DNA from: Branchiostoma floridae
Lineage: Eukaryota > Chordata > Leptocardii > Amphioxiformes > Branchiostomatidae
NCBI RefSeq assembly: GCF_000003815.2
Contig: NC_049996.1
Coordinates: 13,945,929-14,009,928 of the forward strand
DNA length: 64,000 bases
Direction of reading: 5' to 3'
In this document: one piece after another, positions 45,594-57,637 of the stretch
Position numbering within the stretch: the stretch's first letter is position 1
Layout: the number at the start of each line of letters is the position of its first letter
Position numbers and translations under genes: made by a program
The notes under the pieces: generated by a model
The model's input: only the letters and a program-made list of their open reading frames with translations
Databases searched by the model: none
Told to the model about the DNA's origin: nothing

Positions 45594-47329
45594 GAAGTAA
45601 TATATATACATATAAGTATATTATAAGTAGATTGCAATAAAACCGCGTTTATTTTTGACAATAGTGAAATGAAACATCTCGACGAGAGGTAAAGTTGGCT
45701 GTTTTCAAAAGGGCTACAAAATATGGAATGGGGCTCACTTTGGCTTTAGCGAGAGGAGTGTTATATTTATTATAGTCCATTTTTATTTTAGTCCATCAAA
45801 AAAATGACTAGACTCGTAAAGGCCTGGCAAAATGCCGTGTTTCTGGTAATGGTACAAGAATTTTGTATTGAATTTCTTCACTTATGTCGGAACGTTTAAG
45901 TCTCGCTAGCGGTCGACACAAAAAAGACAAGGGTCGGCAGGTTTTTGCTAGTGCAGTAGAAGCTAGGGTCTACTCCTAGCCTTTTGTTCCCTACTTTTCA
46001 CAAAGTTCACCATTGTTTCCTGCATCAAAAGGGACCTGTGAAATGGACGAATGCGTAAATTAGATTTTTCCCTCTCTGTCGCTTGAAAAATAGATGTGTA
46101 TTGGATTCCACCTGTTGGATATCTGCAAGTCATGCTGTGTCATCCCCTTGGTCACGTAAGCCAGCCCTTTGTCTAATTTGCATATGAAAAGCGCTGCGAG
46201 GCAAGGTCAAATTTTCCCAGGGGAGAAATGTTCCAAATTTTTGTGAGTCATTATCTGGCTGAAGATCCAGTGAGAAAAATACCACAGTTTCTTGATCTTC
46301 GCGCTCTATATGAGTGGTAGGCAACTGATAACAGTACATAACTTGGATGTACTCAAAGTACATGCTACAATTCTGTCCCACAGGGGTAGAAGTACGTGCC
46401 GAAATTATGTCCAACACAGAATTGTTAAGTGTTCTCGACTCCCCATGTCGACGGCAAAAATTCCACTCAGCAACTTGCTGAACCAAATCGATGTTTTCCT
46501 GAGAAAACCTGACCGTAAACATCCGTTGAACGACTCTCTCACCCTATTGTCAGGATCGAATCGCTATCTACACTCGTGCTCTTTGGCAACAAAAGGCTTT
46601 TGTGCAACCTACCGTACAGTAATCAGGTGTCAGAGCGGTGAATCCATTGTGACCGTAAATGAACTTTATGGCGCACACGAATATGCGCGTGTTCGTGTCT
46701 ACCAGAGCCCGGCCTGGCCGAATTGTGATAGGGGACTTTGGCTAGCCTCCTTCACCGGCGTCTCTTGGGGCCTTTGAGTAACTTGGAATAAAAGTCTATT
46801 AGGAGTTAAACTGGCCTAGGAATGAACTGGTCGGCTGAAAAATACTGACTGAAATCCCATGGCAATTAATTTCCCCTGGCTATTTGGCTGAATTCTTCTT
46901 CTTTTTTTCTCCAACTGACGCATATACTTGGAGACTAGCGTCTGTCTGTGTACGCGTTGTTCTTGTTTTCTATATCAGTGAATGTAAGCATTCATAATCG
47001 TAAATTGATCAATACTCGTGATTCTTGTAGTCTCTCCAAATTACTATAGGTAAAAAAAAAACACGACATTCTGTACAGGTGGCCATATTTCTAGTATTGT
47101 ACAAGCACTCACCTGACAAGGTCCTCCCCGGGGTGTATTTATCCCCCACTACGATGGAGTAAGGACTGGCGGAGCTTTGCTCAGTAACCGCGGTGCCATT
47201 GTTTAGATGTCCCGGGCTCATGCTGGTGCAAGCCGAGGTGGGGGCTCCGCTTCCGCGGCCATCGCAGCCCGGGAAAAATGCGGCGACGAGGACGACACAC
47301 ACAGCGAGAACAAGTTTGCGTGCCGCCAT
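43059..47329 (-). CDS. Reeler-domain protein, secreted or GPI-anchored (gene A, complete)
   Basis: Four exons: 47113-47329, 44577-44796, 43629-43693, 43059-43141; phases 1, 2, 1 agree and give 194 residues. Signal peptide MAARKLVLAVCVVLVAAFF, then a Reeler domain: GSGAPTSACTSM, SPYSIVVGDKYTPG, GFLLQARRPG, PVGTF, CTAADSSMTHAN, ITLTWTAPS, VQFVATVAEEKVTYWMN. This matches the Reeler fold found in reelin, ferric-chelate reductase 1 and insect defence proteins. The C-terminal exon encodes SGAIFAQPTFYVIILCLL and ends YVMAK: small residues followed by a hydrophobic end, as in a GPI-anchor signal or a single TM helix. The function is unknown; extracellular adhesion or immune roles known for relatives are only analogies. 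Its introns carry tandem repeats touching the splice sites. Confidence 0.88.
43482..43628. repeat. 32-bp tandem repeat at the donor of Reeler gene A exon 3
   Basis: About 4.6 copies of CATCAAAACATGTGAACTTT-ACATGTGAAGTA. On the minus strand the first intron bases after exon 3 (GTAAAGTTCACATG) are part of the unit, so each copy carries another GTAAAGT donor-like site. Confidence 0.9.
43694..44576. other. Intron of Reeler gene A
   Basis: Non-coding. Two GCGCGCA-containing segments (43832 and 44133) lie near ATGGATGGCATC and GATGTCATCCAT, suggesting a worn inverted-repeat element, but the arms do not align cleanly. Confidence 0.4.
44783..44992. repeat. ~51-bp tandem repeat covering the acceptor of Reeler gene A exon 2
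   Basis: Four copies of a unit that includes CCCACGATTTGAACTGTAAC and AAAGATTTTAAAAGAAGA. Read on minus, each copy contains TTACAG|TTCAAATCGTGGGC, that is, the real acceptor plus the first bases of exon 2. Confidence 0.9.
45526..45589. repeat. (TA)n microsatellite
   Basis: About 32 TA dinucleotides in the first intron of Reeler gene A. Confidence 0.95.
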
Positions 47330-48507
47330 TTCCTCTTGTTTTGGAGTTTTGCTGACACACCCGTCCTAATGGCCCGTGCTTAAGGACGAAACGAGGCGAG
47401 TCACGTGATTCAACAACAGTTGTTGTAAGACCTGTTTTACAGGTGATTTTGTATGCAAATCAGGATAGTTGGTTTGTTTTTATGTTTTTACGACAGTGAA
47501 GCACACAAAGCTAAGCACTGCAAGACTTGGAAATTTTTCTCCATCATTCTACATATTTCTATGCGTGATATGTTTATAGCAAGTTTAGTAAGTTTTACTG
47601 CCTAGTTTCATTAGTGTAATTAAGTACAGACTCCCGAGTACACTTGTGCAGCGACAGGAATCATGGGTAACATGACAAAGGTGAAGGCATCTTATACATA
47701 ATTCAAGTACGTCTTGTTATGCAAATGATCGAGACAGTGGTGGAAAATAGGGGTGGGTGCCGGTACAGAATGTTATAAATGAAGTTGTGAAATAAAAATA
47801 AAAAATTCCTTTTTTTGTTCACAAAATTTTATTATCGTCTCTATCCTATCGTCTAGATATAGATCTAGAAATTTTTCAAACTCGTTGAGACCAGTTTGGT
47901 ATATAAAAAGAGTACTAGTATGCAGGTCAAACACGATTGGTATGTCGCTACACTAATTCATTATTTATTCATTTTACAAGGACTGCATATAACGTCCTTG
48001 ATTATTGATAACATCGCAGGTGCTCCGAAGAGCGCCTTCACTCGAAGCGCTCGGTACTGCATCAGGTATACATTTGCTAATTAAAAATAAACAGACAAAA
48101 GCACAAACAAATAATCAAGTATTGTGTTTATACCTTGCTATGAAAATATGACCCTGTCTTGCAATTGCTGATTTTGTGTGTAAACAATCACTGTTACATC
48201 CCTCTGTAAATGTATACAGACTAGTTCTATTGCATTGACCATATATGGTTTGACATATTACGTGACTGTGACGTAAGTATTGTCCGTCATGTTGGGTGAT
48301 TAAACCTGGACACTACCGGGTGTATCATAGAAGCTGTATATGTAATTACTGCCACATAACTAACAGATACAAATCAAGAGGCCTGAGTTCTTCAAGTTTA
48401 ACGTGATATGATCGTGGTCACTGCGTTCAAACATTCTACATTTGATTCTGCTATTCACTCTAATAAAAGGCGTACTTTCATTGTATAAAAAATACCAAAA
48501 CGTGATT
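47330..48507. other. Intergenic region upstream of Reeler gene A
   Basis: Should contain the promoter of gene A. No coding exon, RNA gene or clear element recognised. Confidence 0.4.
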
Positions 48508-50423
48508 CTACTTCAGGAAAAACGCCGCCTGCAGAAAACAGAGAGCCATGATGAGGTAGAAAGTCGGCTTGGCGAAACTGGCACCGCTGGCCGAACCTGG
48601 AACACAAACATGAAGTAAGTGGCCATTCACCAGCGACATCTGTCGGTTCCTATTAAAAGTGCAGAATTTTACTACAACAAGTGGCCTTGAACTGGTTGTG
48701 ACATTGCGCATGCTAGGCTGCCTCAAAAGCCTTCTAAAGTGTTTTAAGATACGCATGTATATGGATTGTTTACCACTTATATAATCATTCTAAATAAGGT
48801 ATGCCATCGAATCATTCTTAAGGCTTTCTCTATGACGTAACAAGTTAACAACCAACCTTCAGTAACTTCTGTTGACGTAATGTTCATCCAATACGTCACC
48901 TTCGCCTCTGCGACAGTGGCGCTAAAGCACAGAGGATGATAAATGATAATCAACATCAAAACTATTGCCACGATATATACCTAGTGAATGATATATACCT
49001 AAAATGTCTTAGTTATCTCCTACACTGGAACAAGGCAGTACGAGGGGGGTTCAATAAGTTCTTTGCCTCACCAAGAAATAACAAGCACAACTCAGATTTT
49101 CAGGCACAACTTCATAGTATGAAGTCTTTTATCAATATCCTCCAAATTTCAAATCATTGGAGTCATTACTTTCCAGGCATTCGTTTTTCCTAAATTAGAA
49201 GGTAAGTGGCGAGAAAAAAGTTGTGAGAATTGTGATCAGACATGTGTGGGTCTAGTTTCCCATGCCATAAATTAACAAAAGACGTTGTCAAAATGTTTGA
49301 TAATGATTCTCTTCCTATTTCAAGCAAAAAGAATTGGGTTTCTAACTTCCAGCAGCGCAAATTGACCCACACACTCAGGTCAGGTCAATTGTCCACGTTT
49401 TTTTCCTTCTCCCTCACCTAACGTTACTGGGTGTCGCCTGCAAAGTAATGATCACACTAATTTGAATTTTGGTACATATTTATATAAGACTTTATACTTG
49501 ACATCTATGCTTCGAAATCTGAGCTGTGCTTATTTTTTCTCGGTAAGTCGGGGACTTATTGATAACCCCACGTACATGTATAAAGTCTTATATAAATGTG
49601 TACCAAAATTCAAATTATTGTGATCATCATGTTGCAGGCGACACCCAGTAACGTTAGGTAAGGGATAACGAAAAAAAAAGGTGGACAATTGATCTGCAAC
49701 CTGAGGTGTGAGGTCAAATTGTCTGATCACACTTCACCCTTCTTTTTCTCCCCACTTACCTTCTAATTTAGAAAAAACGAATGCCTGGAAAGTAATGACT
49801 CCAATGATTTGTAATTTGGAGGATATTGATAAAAGACTTCATACTATGAAGTTGTGCCTGAAAATCTGAGTTGTGCTTGTTATTTCTTGGTGAGGCAAAG
49901 AACTTATTGAACCCCCCTCGTATTGTACCGAGAAGGCATATTTTGTGGTCGCCATGCACTTATTATATTAATAAGCTTTGCAAGACCTTCCTCACTTCAT
50001 CAAGGTGTAAAATGGGAGGTGAAAATACTACCTTTACCCTCTGTCTGTACTTTGTGTGTGTCACTGTTGAAATTGACACATACAAATAGCGTCACCGGAT
50101 GGATGACTGACGTGTAGAAATAAGTTACTAACTTGAGTGGAGTGCCACATTGTCCTCGTCTGTCCCAAAGCAAATAATAATAAAAAATCGTAAGGCGCCT
50201 TACATAAACTGCACACTACCGGCTCCGGCAGCAGGAGCGTTCCAGGTCAGGGTGATGTCTTGCTTTTCGTTAGTGTTCGCGTGCGTCATGCTACTGTCGG
50301 CAGCGGTGCACGTCGTGGTCTTGGTGTCGGTGGGTGCGCTGGAGAAGGTCCCGACAGGCGTGGTCATCCCGGGTCGGCGGGCCTGGAGCAGGAACCCGCG
50401 GAACACCGGGCCGCTGATCTGGA
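48508..50423 (-). CDS. Reeler-domain protein, exons 2-4 (gene C; first exon not found)
   Basis: Exons 50204-50423 (VQISGPVFRGFLLQARRPG ... WNAPAAGAGSVQF), 48857-48921 (IATVAEAKVTYWMNITST) and 48508-48596 (ASGASFAKPTFYLIMALCFL, ending AAFFLK and stop). Their lengths and phases (220 bp phase 1 to 2; 65 bp phase 2 to 1; final exon phase 1) match gene A almost exactly, so this is a tandem paralogue with the same Reeler and hydrophobic-tail design. NIT in exon 3 is a possible N-glycosylation site. No signal-peptide exon is visible in 50.5-51.8 kb. It may lie in the N gap at 51147-51246, or these exons may be spliced to the exon at 58161-58380. Confidence 0.8.
49041..49920. mobile_element. 880-bp TA-flanked foldback element (Tc1/mariner-like termini)
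   Basis: Begins CGAGGGGGGTTCAATAAG and ends with the inverse, CTTATTGAACCCCCCTCG. TA borders both ends (49039-49040, 49921-49922). The outer inverted arms run about 190 bp at high identity. Inside are a second, more diverged pair of inverted arms (about 49385-49560 and 49570-49720) related to the outer ones. No transposase ORF. It lies in the intron between exons 2 and 3 of Reeler gene C. Confidence 0.85.
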
Positions 50424-51843
50424 CTGTTCCGGCATAGCAGTGTTAATTCGCATCCTCCTTAGAATTTTTCATATTTAGCCCCCCCTCCTATGCTGGTTAA
50501 TCAGATCAGTAAAACATGATCTATTCTGTGCTGCTGCTACAGATATGAACCCCCAATCCACGTAGTTTGCTGCTGTAAGCCACATTTAAAGATAAAAATG
50601 CCCCAAAACCATAAAGATACTGGACCCATACACACATATAGGCATCATATCTGTGCATCCCATATATGTACGGGCTCAGTTAAGGAGCATTTATACGCGA
50701 CTTAAGGCGATACGTATATTTTTCTAAGGCTTTTCAGCAACGCTATTAAACCCCACCTAGTCACCATTTCTTTAAATAAAGCTCTTTGTCATGGTTGGAC
50801 TTTGCTCCGTTACTCGAATACTGTTGCATAATTATCCTTCAGCCAATATTTACACAAGCCTACCAGTACCAGGGTACGGGCCCGGGGTTCGTTCTTTTGT
50901 CCCCAGAGCGACAACGAGCAGTGACTTTGCAAAATATTATCAACAGAGCTTGAAAAGGCTACGTAAACAGCCAAGTTCGGACATTAACTTTCTTTTAACC
51001 CCTCTTATACAGCAAAAAACAGCAAATCAATTAGGCAGAAATATGTTCCTTTAGTAACGTTACATGTTCCTCAGTCCTCACACACAATTGTATAAACATA
51101 ATCGCATAACAACCTATATTTTGCGAAGGGAAATATCTGATGCCCANNNNNNNNNNNNNNNNNNNNNNNNNNNNNNNNNNNNNNNNNNNNNNNNNNNNNN
51201 NNNNNNNNNNNNNNNNNNNNNNNNNNNNNNNNNNNNNNNNNNNNNNTTTGCAAAGTTAATGAGAAAATGCTATGATTCAATTGCTTTTGATGACGGCATT
51301 TGGAAGTTATGTACAGGTGAACTTCATTTCGCTAATTATGCAAATGGTGTCCTCATTTGCATTAATCAGTAGAACTATTATAACTTTTAATGTCTTTCTT
51401 AAGGTAGATTGTCTTTTTCTTTGTGGAGGAGATGATTAACTGATAAACACACATAATACATGTACATTCTGCGAGGGTATGGGGTCGTGAAACTCTAGTT
51501 ATTACAGTCATTGTTGCTTGTACACTACGTTTGTGACCTTATTTCGGCAGCAATTGACCCAGGTGCGGCTTAAGGACTGTAGTTTTTGAACCACCACACC
51601 GGAAAGAACCCCTACCCTTTTGATAAGTGTGTTGGGTTCTTTAACGTGCTCGAGGTGTGGCTCTCCTTAAACTCAGAACCTTCATTTTAAGGTCCTAACG
51701 AGGGATGGCTAAAGTTAGGTAGAACAGGCGACAGTATAATTCCGGAAAACCTTGATAATTTCATAATTAATTGACAAGATAAATCAATATTTTTATATGC
51801 TATATCAAAGGATAATGAATACTCTAATGTACATTATCATCAT
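50424..51843. other. Region between Reeler exons, with a gap
   Basis: No exon recognised. Contains the 100-N gap. A TACCAGTACCAGGGTACGG motif near 50870 resembles the repeat family at 55446. Confidence 0.45.
51147..51246. other. Assembly gap (100 N)
   Basis: Round-length gap about 0.7 kb upstream, in gene direction, of Reeler gene C exon 2; a candidate location for its missing first exon. Confidence 0.95.
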
Positions 51844-52325
51844 TTAATCATGCTTATTAAGAGGGAAGGGTGAGAGAGTCTGCAGAGCGTCTTGATTCCG
51901 GTAGAGGGGGCTGCTGAGCTGTGGCCTGGTAGTGATCTGCTCTGATTCAAATGGTTCTGAACGTGAAAAAAAATAATCAAAGATATGTAAACGAATATAA
52001 AAACATAATCTGTGAAGAAATGATACAAATGCCAATATAAGACAAGTGATTTTTATCTGACGTGTTATCAATTTATTGATATTGAGACAAAACAGATTTG
52101 TAAAAGCTACAATTATAGTTCCTTCACTTGCATAGGCCTTTGTAGACGATAGAACTGCAAAGAATAAGGTAAAAGATTAACCTGTCTTAGTCTGTGGATC
52201 AGTTGTAGGTTGTAGATCGGTTTGATCTCGGTAGAGGGGGCTGTTGAACTGTGGCCCGCTTACAAATGCGTAGATAGTGGACTCCTGCACCGCTGCTTTA
52301 CATAATTCATCTTTTGAACTGGAAC
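51844..52325 (-). CDS. Two duplicated C-terminal tail exons (owner gene uncertain)
   Basis: Exon 52182-52325 (SSSKDELCKAAVQ ... SGPQFNSPLYRDQTDLQ ... TDPQTKT, phase 1 in and out) and exon 51844-51956 (EPFESEQITTRPQLSSPLYR and onward to PLNKHD, stop). Both have good acceptors, the donor AG|GTTAATC lies between them, and the phases match. Each contains a GPQ/RPQ-x-x-SPLYR-x-Q-x-x-LQ segment, so one exon is a duplicate of the other. The sequence is hydrophilic, with no signal or TM, and looks like a cytosolic tail. Phase 1 entry is compatible with a Reeler exon 3, so they could form an alternative 3' end of the gene starting at 58380, or belong to an unseen gene. No family recognised. Confidence 0.55.
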
Positions 52326-54097
52326 CTGAAAGATAAAAAAAAATCGACCATGCTATAAGTCATATAAAGCAGCTACATAATGAGGAAATATATGCCGTAA
52401 GTTCAAAACAAACATCGAAAGTATATTGACGTATATTGATGTCAAATCTAAAGACAAAGATGCCAATGCGAAAGAACAAAATGAAGAACATATTGTTTGG
52501 TTATTTGTTTAACGCCCCTAATCACATAGATTTCAAAATAGTTTTCATGATAATTTTCAATTTGTCCATTTTTTTTCGCACTTTCGCACCAGTTTTGAGG
52601 TCCCCATAGGATGTCATCCATATAATAAAATCAACATATTAGCCTTATGAAAATTTGAGTACTTCCAAAAATTGCAGGGGCGGCTAAACTTAGTATCTAT
52701 TCGAATATTACGGTATTCATTCGAGTTTTACGGAATAAGTACGAATTTTACGGAATACATTGTTTTTCGGAACATATAGTATTCTTCGAACTGTGGTTAT
52801 GCATGTGTACCTAAAACTGACATAAACCGATTGCCCTGCGTATGGCTACGTATGAATACTAGAAAGGCCGACATTTGCTTAAGAGCAAATACAGTATATT
52901 TCAGCCATACCCCTTCCCACGCAACATTGGACTGTTCCAAATCACCCCTGCGCAAAAATGGAACATCCTCTTAACAGTACATTATCCCCCAAAGTGGACT
53001 GGTACTGTGAATTGATTCCAGGTAAAAACAGAGCTTGCTTCTATTTTTCAGAAAATGACAATAATCACACCTTCCATTCAGAAAATTTTCATCATGACTG
53101 AAAATTGTTGAATGACTTCATGTAATGTCATTAACAATTTTCAGTACGATAACTAGGTGTAAGTTTAAAAAAGTATAAGCTCCTTGTGATGTGGGTACAT
53201 TTATTATTGCAGTGAACTTTTTTTATTCAAGTAGGGCATACGATTTAATAATTATCAAGCAGGTGCAGGTACTGTAGGAGCGTTTGTTTTCTTCAAGCTG
53301 TAAAACTGTTAAACTGTTTTACTTTGTATGCAATCAGCAATCGAGCCTATTCTTATTTTAGTTTAACAACTTCCTGCCAGACCCGGAAGATACGATTGAA
53401 CCTTGTTCGAGGATTTATTTTCGTCTGTCTGGTCAGTCTGTTCATACCCTCGAGGCTGGCGCTGAGAGTGTTTTATTGGGCTGAAACTCTGGCAGTTTAA
53501 AGTTACTTACACTTTAAATGTTCAAAGTATAGGTCAAACAACAACAGCACTAGGAAATGTGTCCACTATAGACAGGTGGTCACTATAGAGAAAATGCTGA
53601 TCTATTGACTAGGAGCCATACGTTACACATGATCATTAATCATATAAACATTGCACAGGTAAGCCAATTGTTTAGATGTACAATTAAGTTCAAATAATTC
53701 TGAAGAGAAATATTGATGAGAAAATAATCATTCTCGCCACTGTCTAACTTATAATTACGTATCAAAACTAAACGCAGATTTTCTAACTAACGCACCTTTC
53801 GCCGACTTCATCAAAGGACCGGCGGCTATCAATCAAACACGGCTGTTGATTAGACTTAGAGTTTCAAACAGCCATGTGCTGTGTGCCAGTTGACAGCGAA
53901 CTTCATGCTACGTGATGTTTTACATTGCTTGGGCCTTCTTTCCTACAGCGGTGCTTCTACAAAATATTTAGACTGTAACACTGAGTCCCACATGTTTTAT
54001 AGAATAGAATTTGACGCAGAACAGCGTTTTTTGCTGGGTATTTTTCTTGAAACATGTTCGTGGGAATATCAGCGAGGCGGCGACGTAGGGATATCAG
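52326..54097. other. Non-coding stretch, probably intronic
   Basis: AT-rich, no exon recognised. In particular no copy of the Reeler exon 3 (ATVAE.KVTYWMN) was found here. A GGATGTCATCCAT motif at 52609 also occurs at 44150. Confidence 0.4.
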
Positions 54098-55445
54098 ACC
54101 GTCAACAAAAGTCGCACGGCGGCTAACGGCGCATCGAAGATACTAGCGCTATAAATAAGCGCTTCAACTAAGGATGGCAACCCGTACAATATTTTTGTAT
54201 ACTGTTGAGCTAAGTAAAGTTTGTTGTTTATGAGGTTTTAGTTGTCTTTGAAGCTTTGACCCGAAATATTTTAAAGTCAAACTGCTGAAGAGAAGTAAGT
54301 GACTGCTACGATTATCGTAGATATGGCCCTAAAAAAACTGATAAAAGAAGCCTTCTCAATAGTCTAAAATGCAAGAGCTTCCGGGGGGGCTTCGCCCACC
54401 TGGGACACCCCCCCCCCCCACCCCCCACAGTGGCCCTCCCCCTGGACCCCGCCAGGGACATTCGGCGGCCCCCGGACCCCTGTCCGACGCTTTGAAAAAA
54501 TCCTCGCGAGAAGTCTGTACGGCCTGAGTCTTCAAGTTAACGTATTGTGTGGTCCCGCTTATGAATATTAATTAGCCTTCGCTTTCCTCTTCGCTGATTG
54601 GCTGAACCATTAATTGAATTAACTCTTCCTGCCGGCTAGACGCAGGTGCAGATGTCGGCTCTGTGGGGTGAACGTCCGAAAGATCATGGCATGGAGAACG
54701 AAAGAAAACCAATTTCCCCTAAAAAAAGTGCTGTAATTAAGCCTTTTACAGTACTTTAAGCCAAAAATTTTACTTGGATCATTTTACCAACTATCTTATG
54801 CCTATCTATACCAAATGTTACTCATACCAGGGTACAGGGGTGCAAAATATACCGTTATAAGACCGTCAACAACAGTCGCACGGAGCTAACAGCGCAGCGA
54901 AAATACCATCGCTAGCGTTTCAACTTCGGATAACAAGTTATAAGTACTGTTGAACTCAGTAACGTTAAAGTTTGTTTTAGTTGCCTTTGACGGTTTGACC
55001 TGAAATAGTGTTACGCTAAACTCCTGAAGAGAAGTTAAGTGACTGCTGCGATTATCATAGATATGCCCCTAAGAACTGATACAATATAAAGCCTTCTGAA
55101 TAGTGTAAAATGCGAGAGCCTTAGGCGGGCTTCGCTCCCCCTGGCGGGAACACTGCTATATACGGGATCATGAGGCCCCGCTTATGAATATTAATTAGCC
55201 TTTGGCCTCCTCTTCGCTGATTGGCTAGGTCTTTGATTCAATCAACTCTCCGGCTGACGCGCACAGGTGTGGCTCTGTGCGGGGTCACGGAAGGTCACGT
55301 CAGGAGGCCAAAAGAAAACAAATTTCCCCTCAGAAAAGTGCCAAAATTAATCATTTTAAAGTTGTTTATGTCAAAAATTTGACTGGAATCTTGTTACCAA
55401 GTATCTAATGCCTATCTATACCAAATTTCAGGTCATTTAATTGTA
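54098..55445. repeat. Large direct duplication, two diverged copies of ~600-750 bp
   Basis: Copy 1 about 54098-54845 and copy 2 about 54861-55460. Shared landmarks in the same order: AGACCGTCAACAA.AGTCGCA, CTGAAGAGAAG, GTGACTGCT.CGATTATC, CTTATGAATATTAATTAGCC, CTCTTCGCTGATTGGCT, ATGCCTATCTATACCAAAT, ACCAGGGTACAGG. Copy 1 has an extra C-rich block (about 54400-54500) that is mostly missing in copy 2. Confidence 0.8.
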
Positions 55446-56010
55446 ATACCAGGGTACAGGAGCCAAAAGTGTCCTTTTTTGGTCAAAAATTGGCCAAAAA
55501 TCGCAGAAATAAGCATTTTGTTGCACTGTACACCAAAAGTGTTATTGAATTTATATGAAGGTATTATCAAGGCACATCTGTGTCAGATTTCAGCTCATTC
55601 GGTTGCAATACCAAGGTACAGGAGCCAAAAGTGTCCTTTTTTGGTCAAAAATTGGTCAAAAAATCGCAAAAATAAGCATTTTGTTGTACTGTACACCAAA
55701 AGTGTTATTGAATTTATATGGGGGCATTATCAAGGCACATCTCCGTCAAATTTCAGCTCATTTGGTTGTAATACCAGGGTACAGGGGCCAAAAGTGTCCT
55801 TTTTTGGTCAAAAATTGGTCAAAAAATCGCAAAAATAAGCATTTTGTTGTAGTGTACACCAAAAGTGTTATCGAATTTATATGGGGGCATTATCAAGGCA
55901 CATCTCTGTCAAATTTCAGCTCATTTGGTTGTAATACCAGGGTACAGGGGCCAAAATATACAGTTTTGGTCTAAAATTGACCAAAAAAATCTCAATAAAA
56001 TCATTTTAGA
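55446..56010. repeat. ~162-bp tandem repeat, three full units and a partial
   Basis: Starting at ACCAGGGTACAGGAGCC, units begin near 55449, 55610, 55773 and 55935. Shared blocks include AAAGTGTCCTTTTTTGGTC and CAAGGCACATCT. Overlapping frames stay open by chance. It continues the motif found at the end of each copy of the 54098-55445 duplication. Confidence 0.9.
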
Positions 56011-56252
56011 GGCAGATATGAAAAAACTGAGAAAAAAGCATCAAGGTATTGGCCCATTCTACCCCTGTGCCAAATTTCAGGTCATTCGGTCCAGGAACGG
56101 CGGAGATGAATCACTTTGAAGATTTGACAGGAGAAAGAAAGAAGAAGAAGAAAGAAACATTACGAATACAATATATTTCACCATACTATGTATGGCTGAA
56201 ATATAAATATGATTTTCAATTGTAGTTTAGTGTTAGTGAGATCGTTGCAAGA

Positions 56253-56349
56253 GCTCTCTCTCTCTCTCTCTATCTATCTACGTAAACCTATCTACACCTA
56301 TCTATCTATCTCCCTCTATATATAGAAAGACAGATAGATAGACAAATAG

Positions 56350-56425
<76 letters not shown>

Positions 56426-56435
56426 AGAGAGAGAT
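56253..56435. repeat. Compound microsatellite (TC)n, (TATC)n, (TA)n
   Basis: (TC)9 at about 56253-56270, then TATC/TATAGA tracts, then (TA)n from about 56353 to 56421 and a GA tail. It lies immediately downstream, on minus, of Reeler exon 2 (56491). Confidence 0.9.
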
Positions 56436-56490
56436 AAAGGCGACAAGTGAAATGTGGATCCAAATCAAGTCACAGTCAAAGTATACTCAC

Positions 56491-57582
56491 ACGAACTGGA
56501 CGTTCCCAACAGCAGGAGAAGGAGCGGTCCAAGTCAGGGTGATGTTCTCTTTGGCTTCAGTGTTGGCGTGAGTCATGCTGCTGGCTGCAGTTGTGCACGT
56601 CGTGAGCTTGGTGTTGTTCGGCGCGTCGGAGAAGGAACCCACAGGAGTGGTCATCCCGGGTCGGCGGGCCTGGAGCAGGAACCCGCGGAACACCGGGCCG
56701 CGGATCTCAACTGTAAAGTTACAAAGATAAGGAACAAAATGCTGTTTATAGAAAGGCAGCGTATGTAAACTCTCTGATTCATCTTTGTTGTCAAGAAATG
56801 ATTTTGTTTGTCCCCTTCTCCTGTCCAGGGTTCTCCATCAAAGGGATACGGTTACATATACTAAATGTAGTGGCGAGTAGAAGCAGAACTTAGGCAGATG
56901 TCTGGTATTGAAACGTCAACAGGTAAGTTAACTGGTTGTGTAAAAGAAAACTCTAATATCCTATATGTATTTCCATTGCCTGCCGTTTAGTGTGTACCGG
57001 GTTTTGCCTGTCAGATATCAGCACATCATGCTTTGTTGTCGCCGCCGGAACAGAAATTCGACTGCAGAAGACCACTTATTGTAAGCACGCAATCAGTACA
57101 GTCAATGGTGTAAGGTTTACATTTCCCATTCAAGGTAGCCAATCAAGCATGGCCTTCATAGTTGGTAGAGAAAATGAAGACCTCTTCAATGAATGAATGG
57201 TCCTTACTGAATTACAACCATGGCAAGCAAACAAGCTTGTGAATGGTATGTAAACTTGTACTGGTTGAAGTAAATAGACATACCATGATAATGACACGTT
57301 CAGGTCTAGGGAAAAACATGTTGTGTTTCCTGTTTCCCGACCTACTCTAGAAAAACCTGCCGACCCCTCGTGCATTTCAGTTTTGTTAAACTGTACTGTG
57401 TAACTAGAGTTTAAAAAGACAATTGGCCGAAGTGTAGAAATAGAATTAAGAAAATAACAATCCCTATTTTTTTAGGGATGAAACACGACGATTTGTCATT
57501 GGCCTCAGTACGGCCCTACAATTTCTTGAGGTCAAAATACAAATACGTAGGCAGCCCCCCCCCCAGCACACACACAATAATG

Positions 57583-57637
<55 letters not shown>

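Noticed and set aside
45353-45661. Tyr/Ile-repeat ORFs
   Set aside because: Translation of the (TA)n microsatellite.
55479-55974. Apparent 119-139-codon repeat proteins
   Set aside because: They arise from the 162-bp tandem DNA repeat; the composition is not protein-like and the frames overlap.
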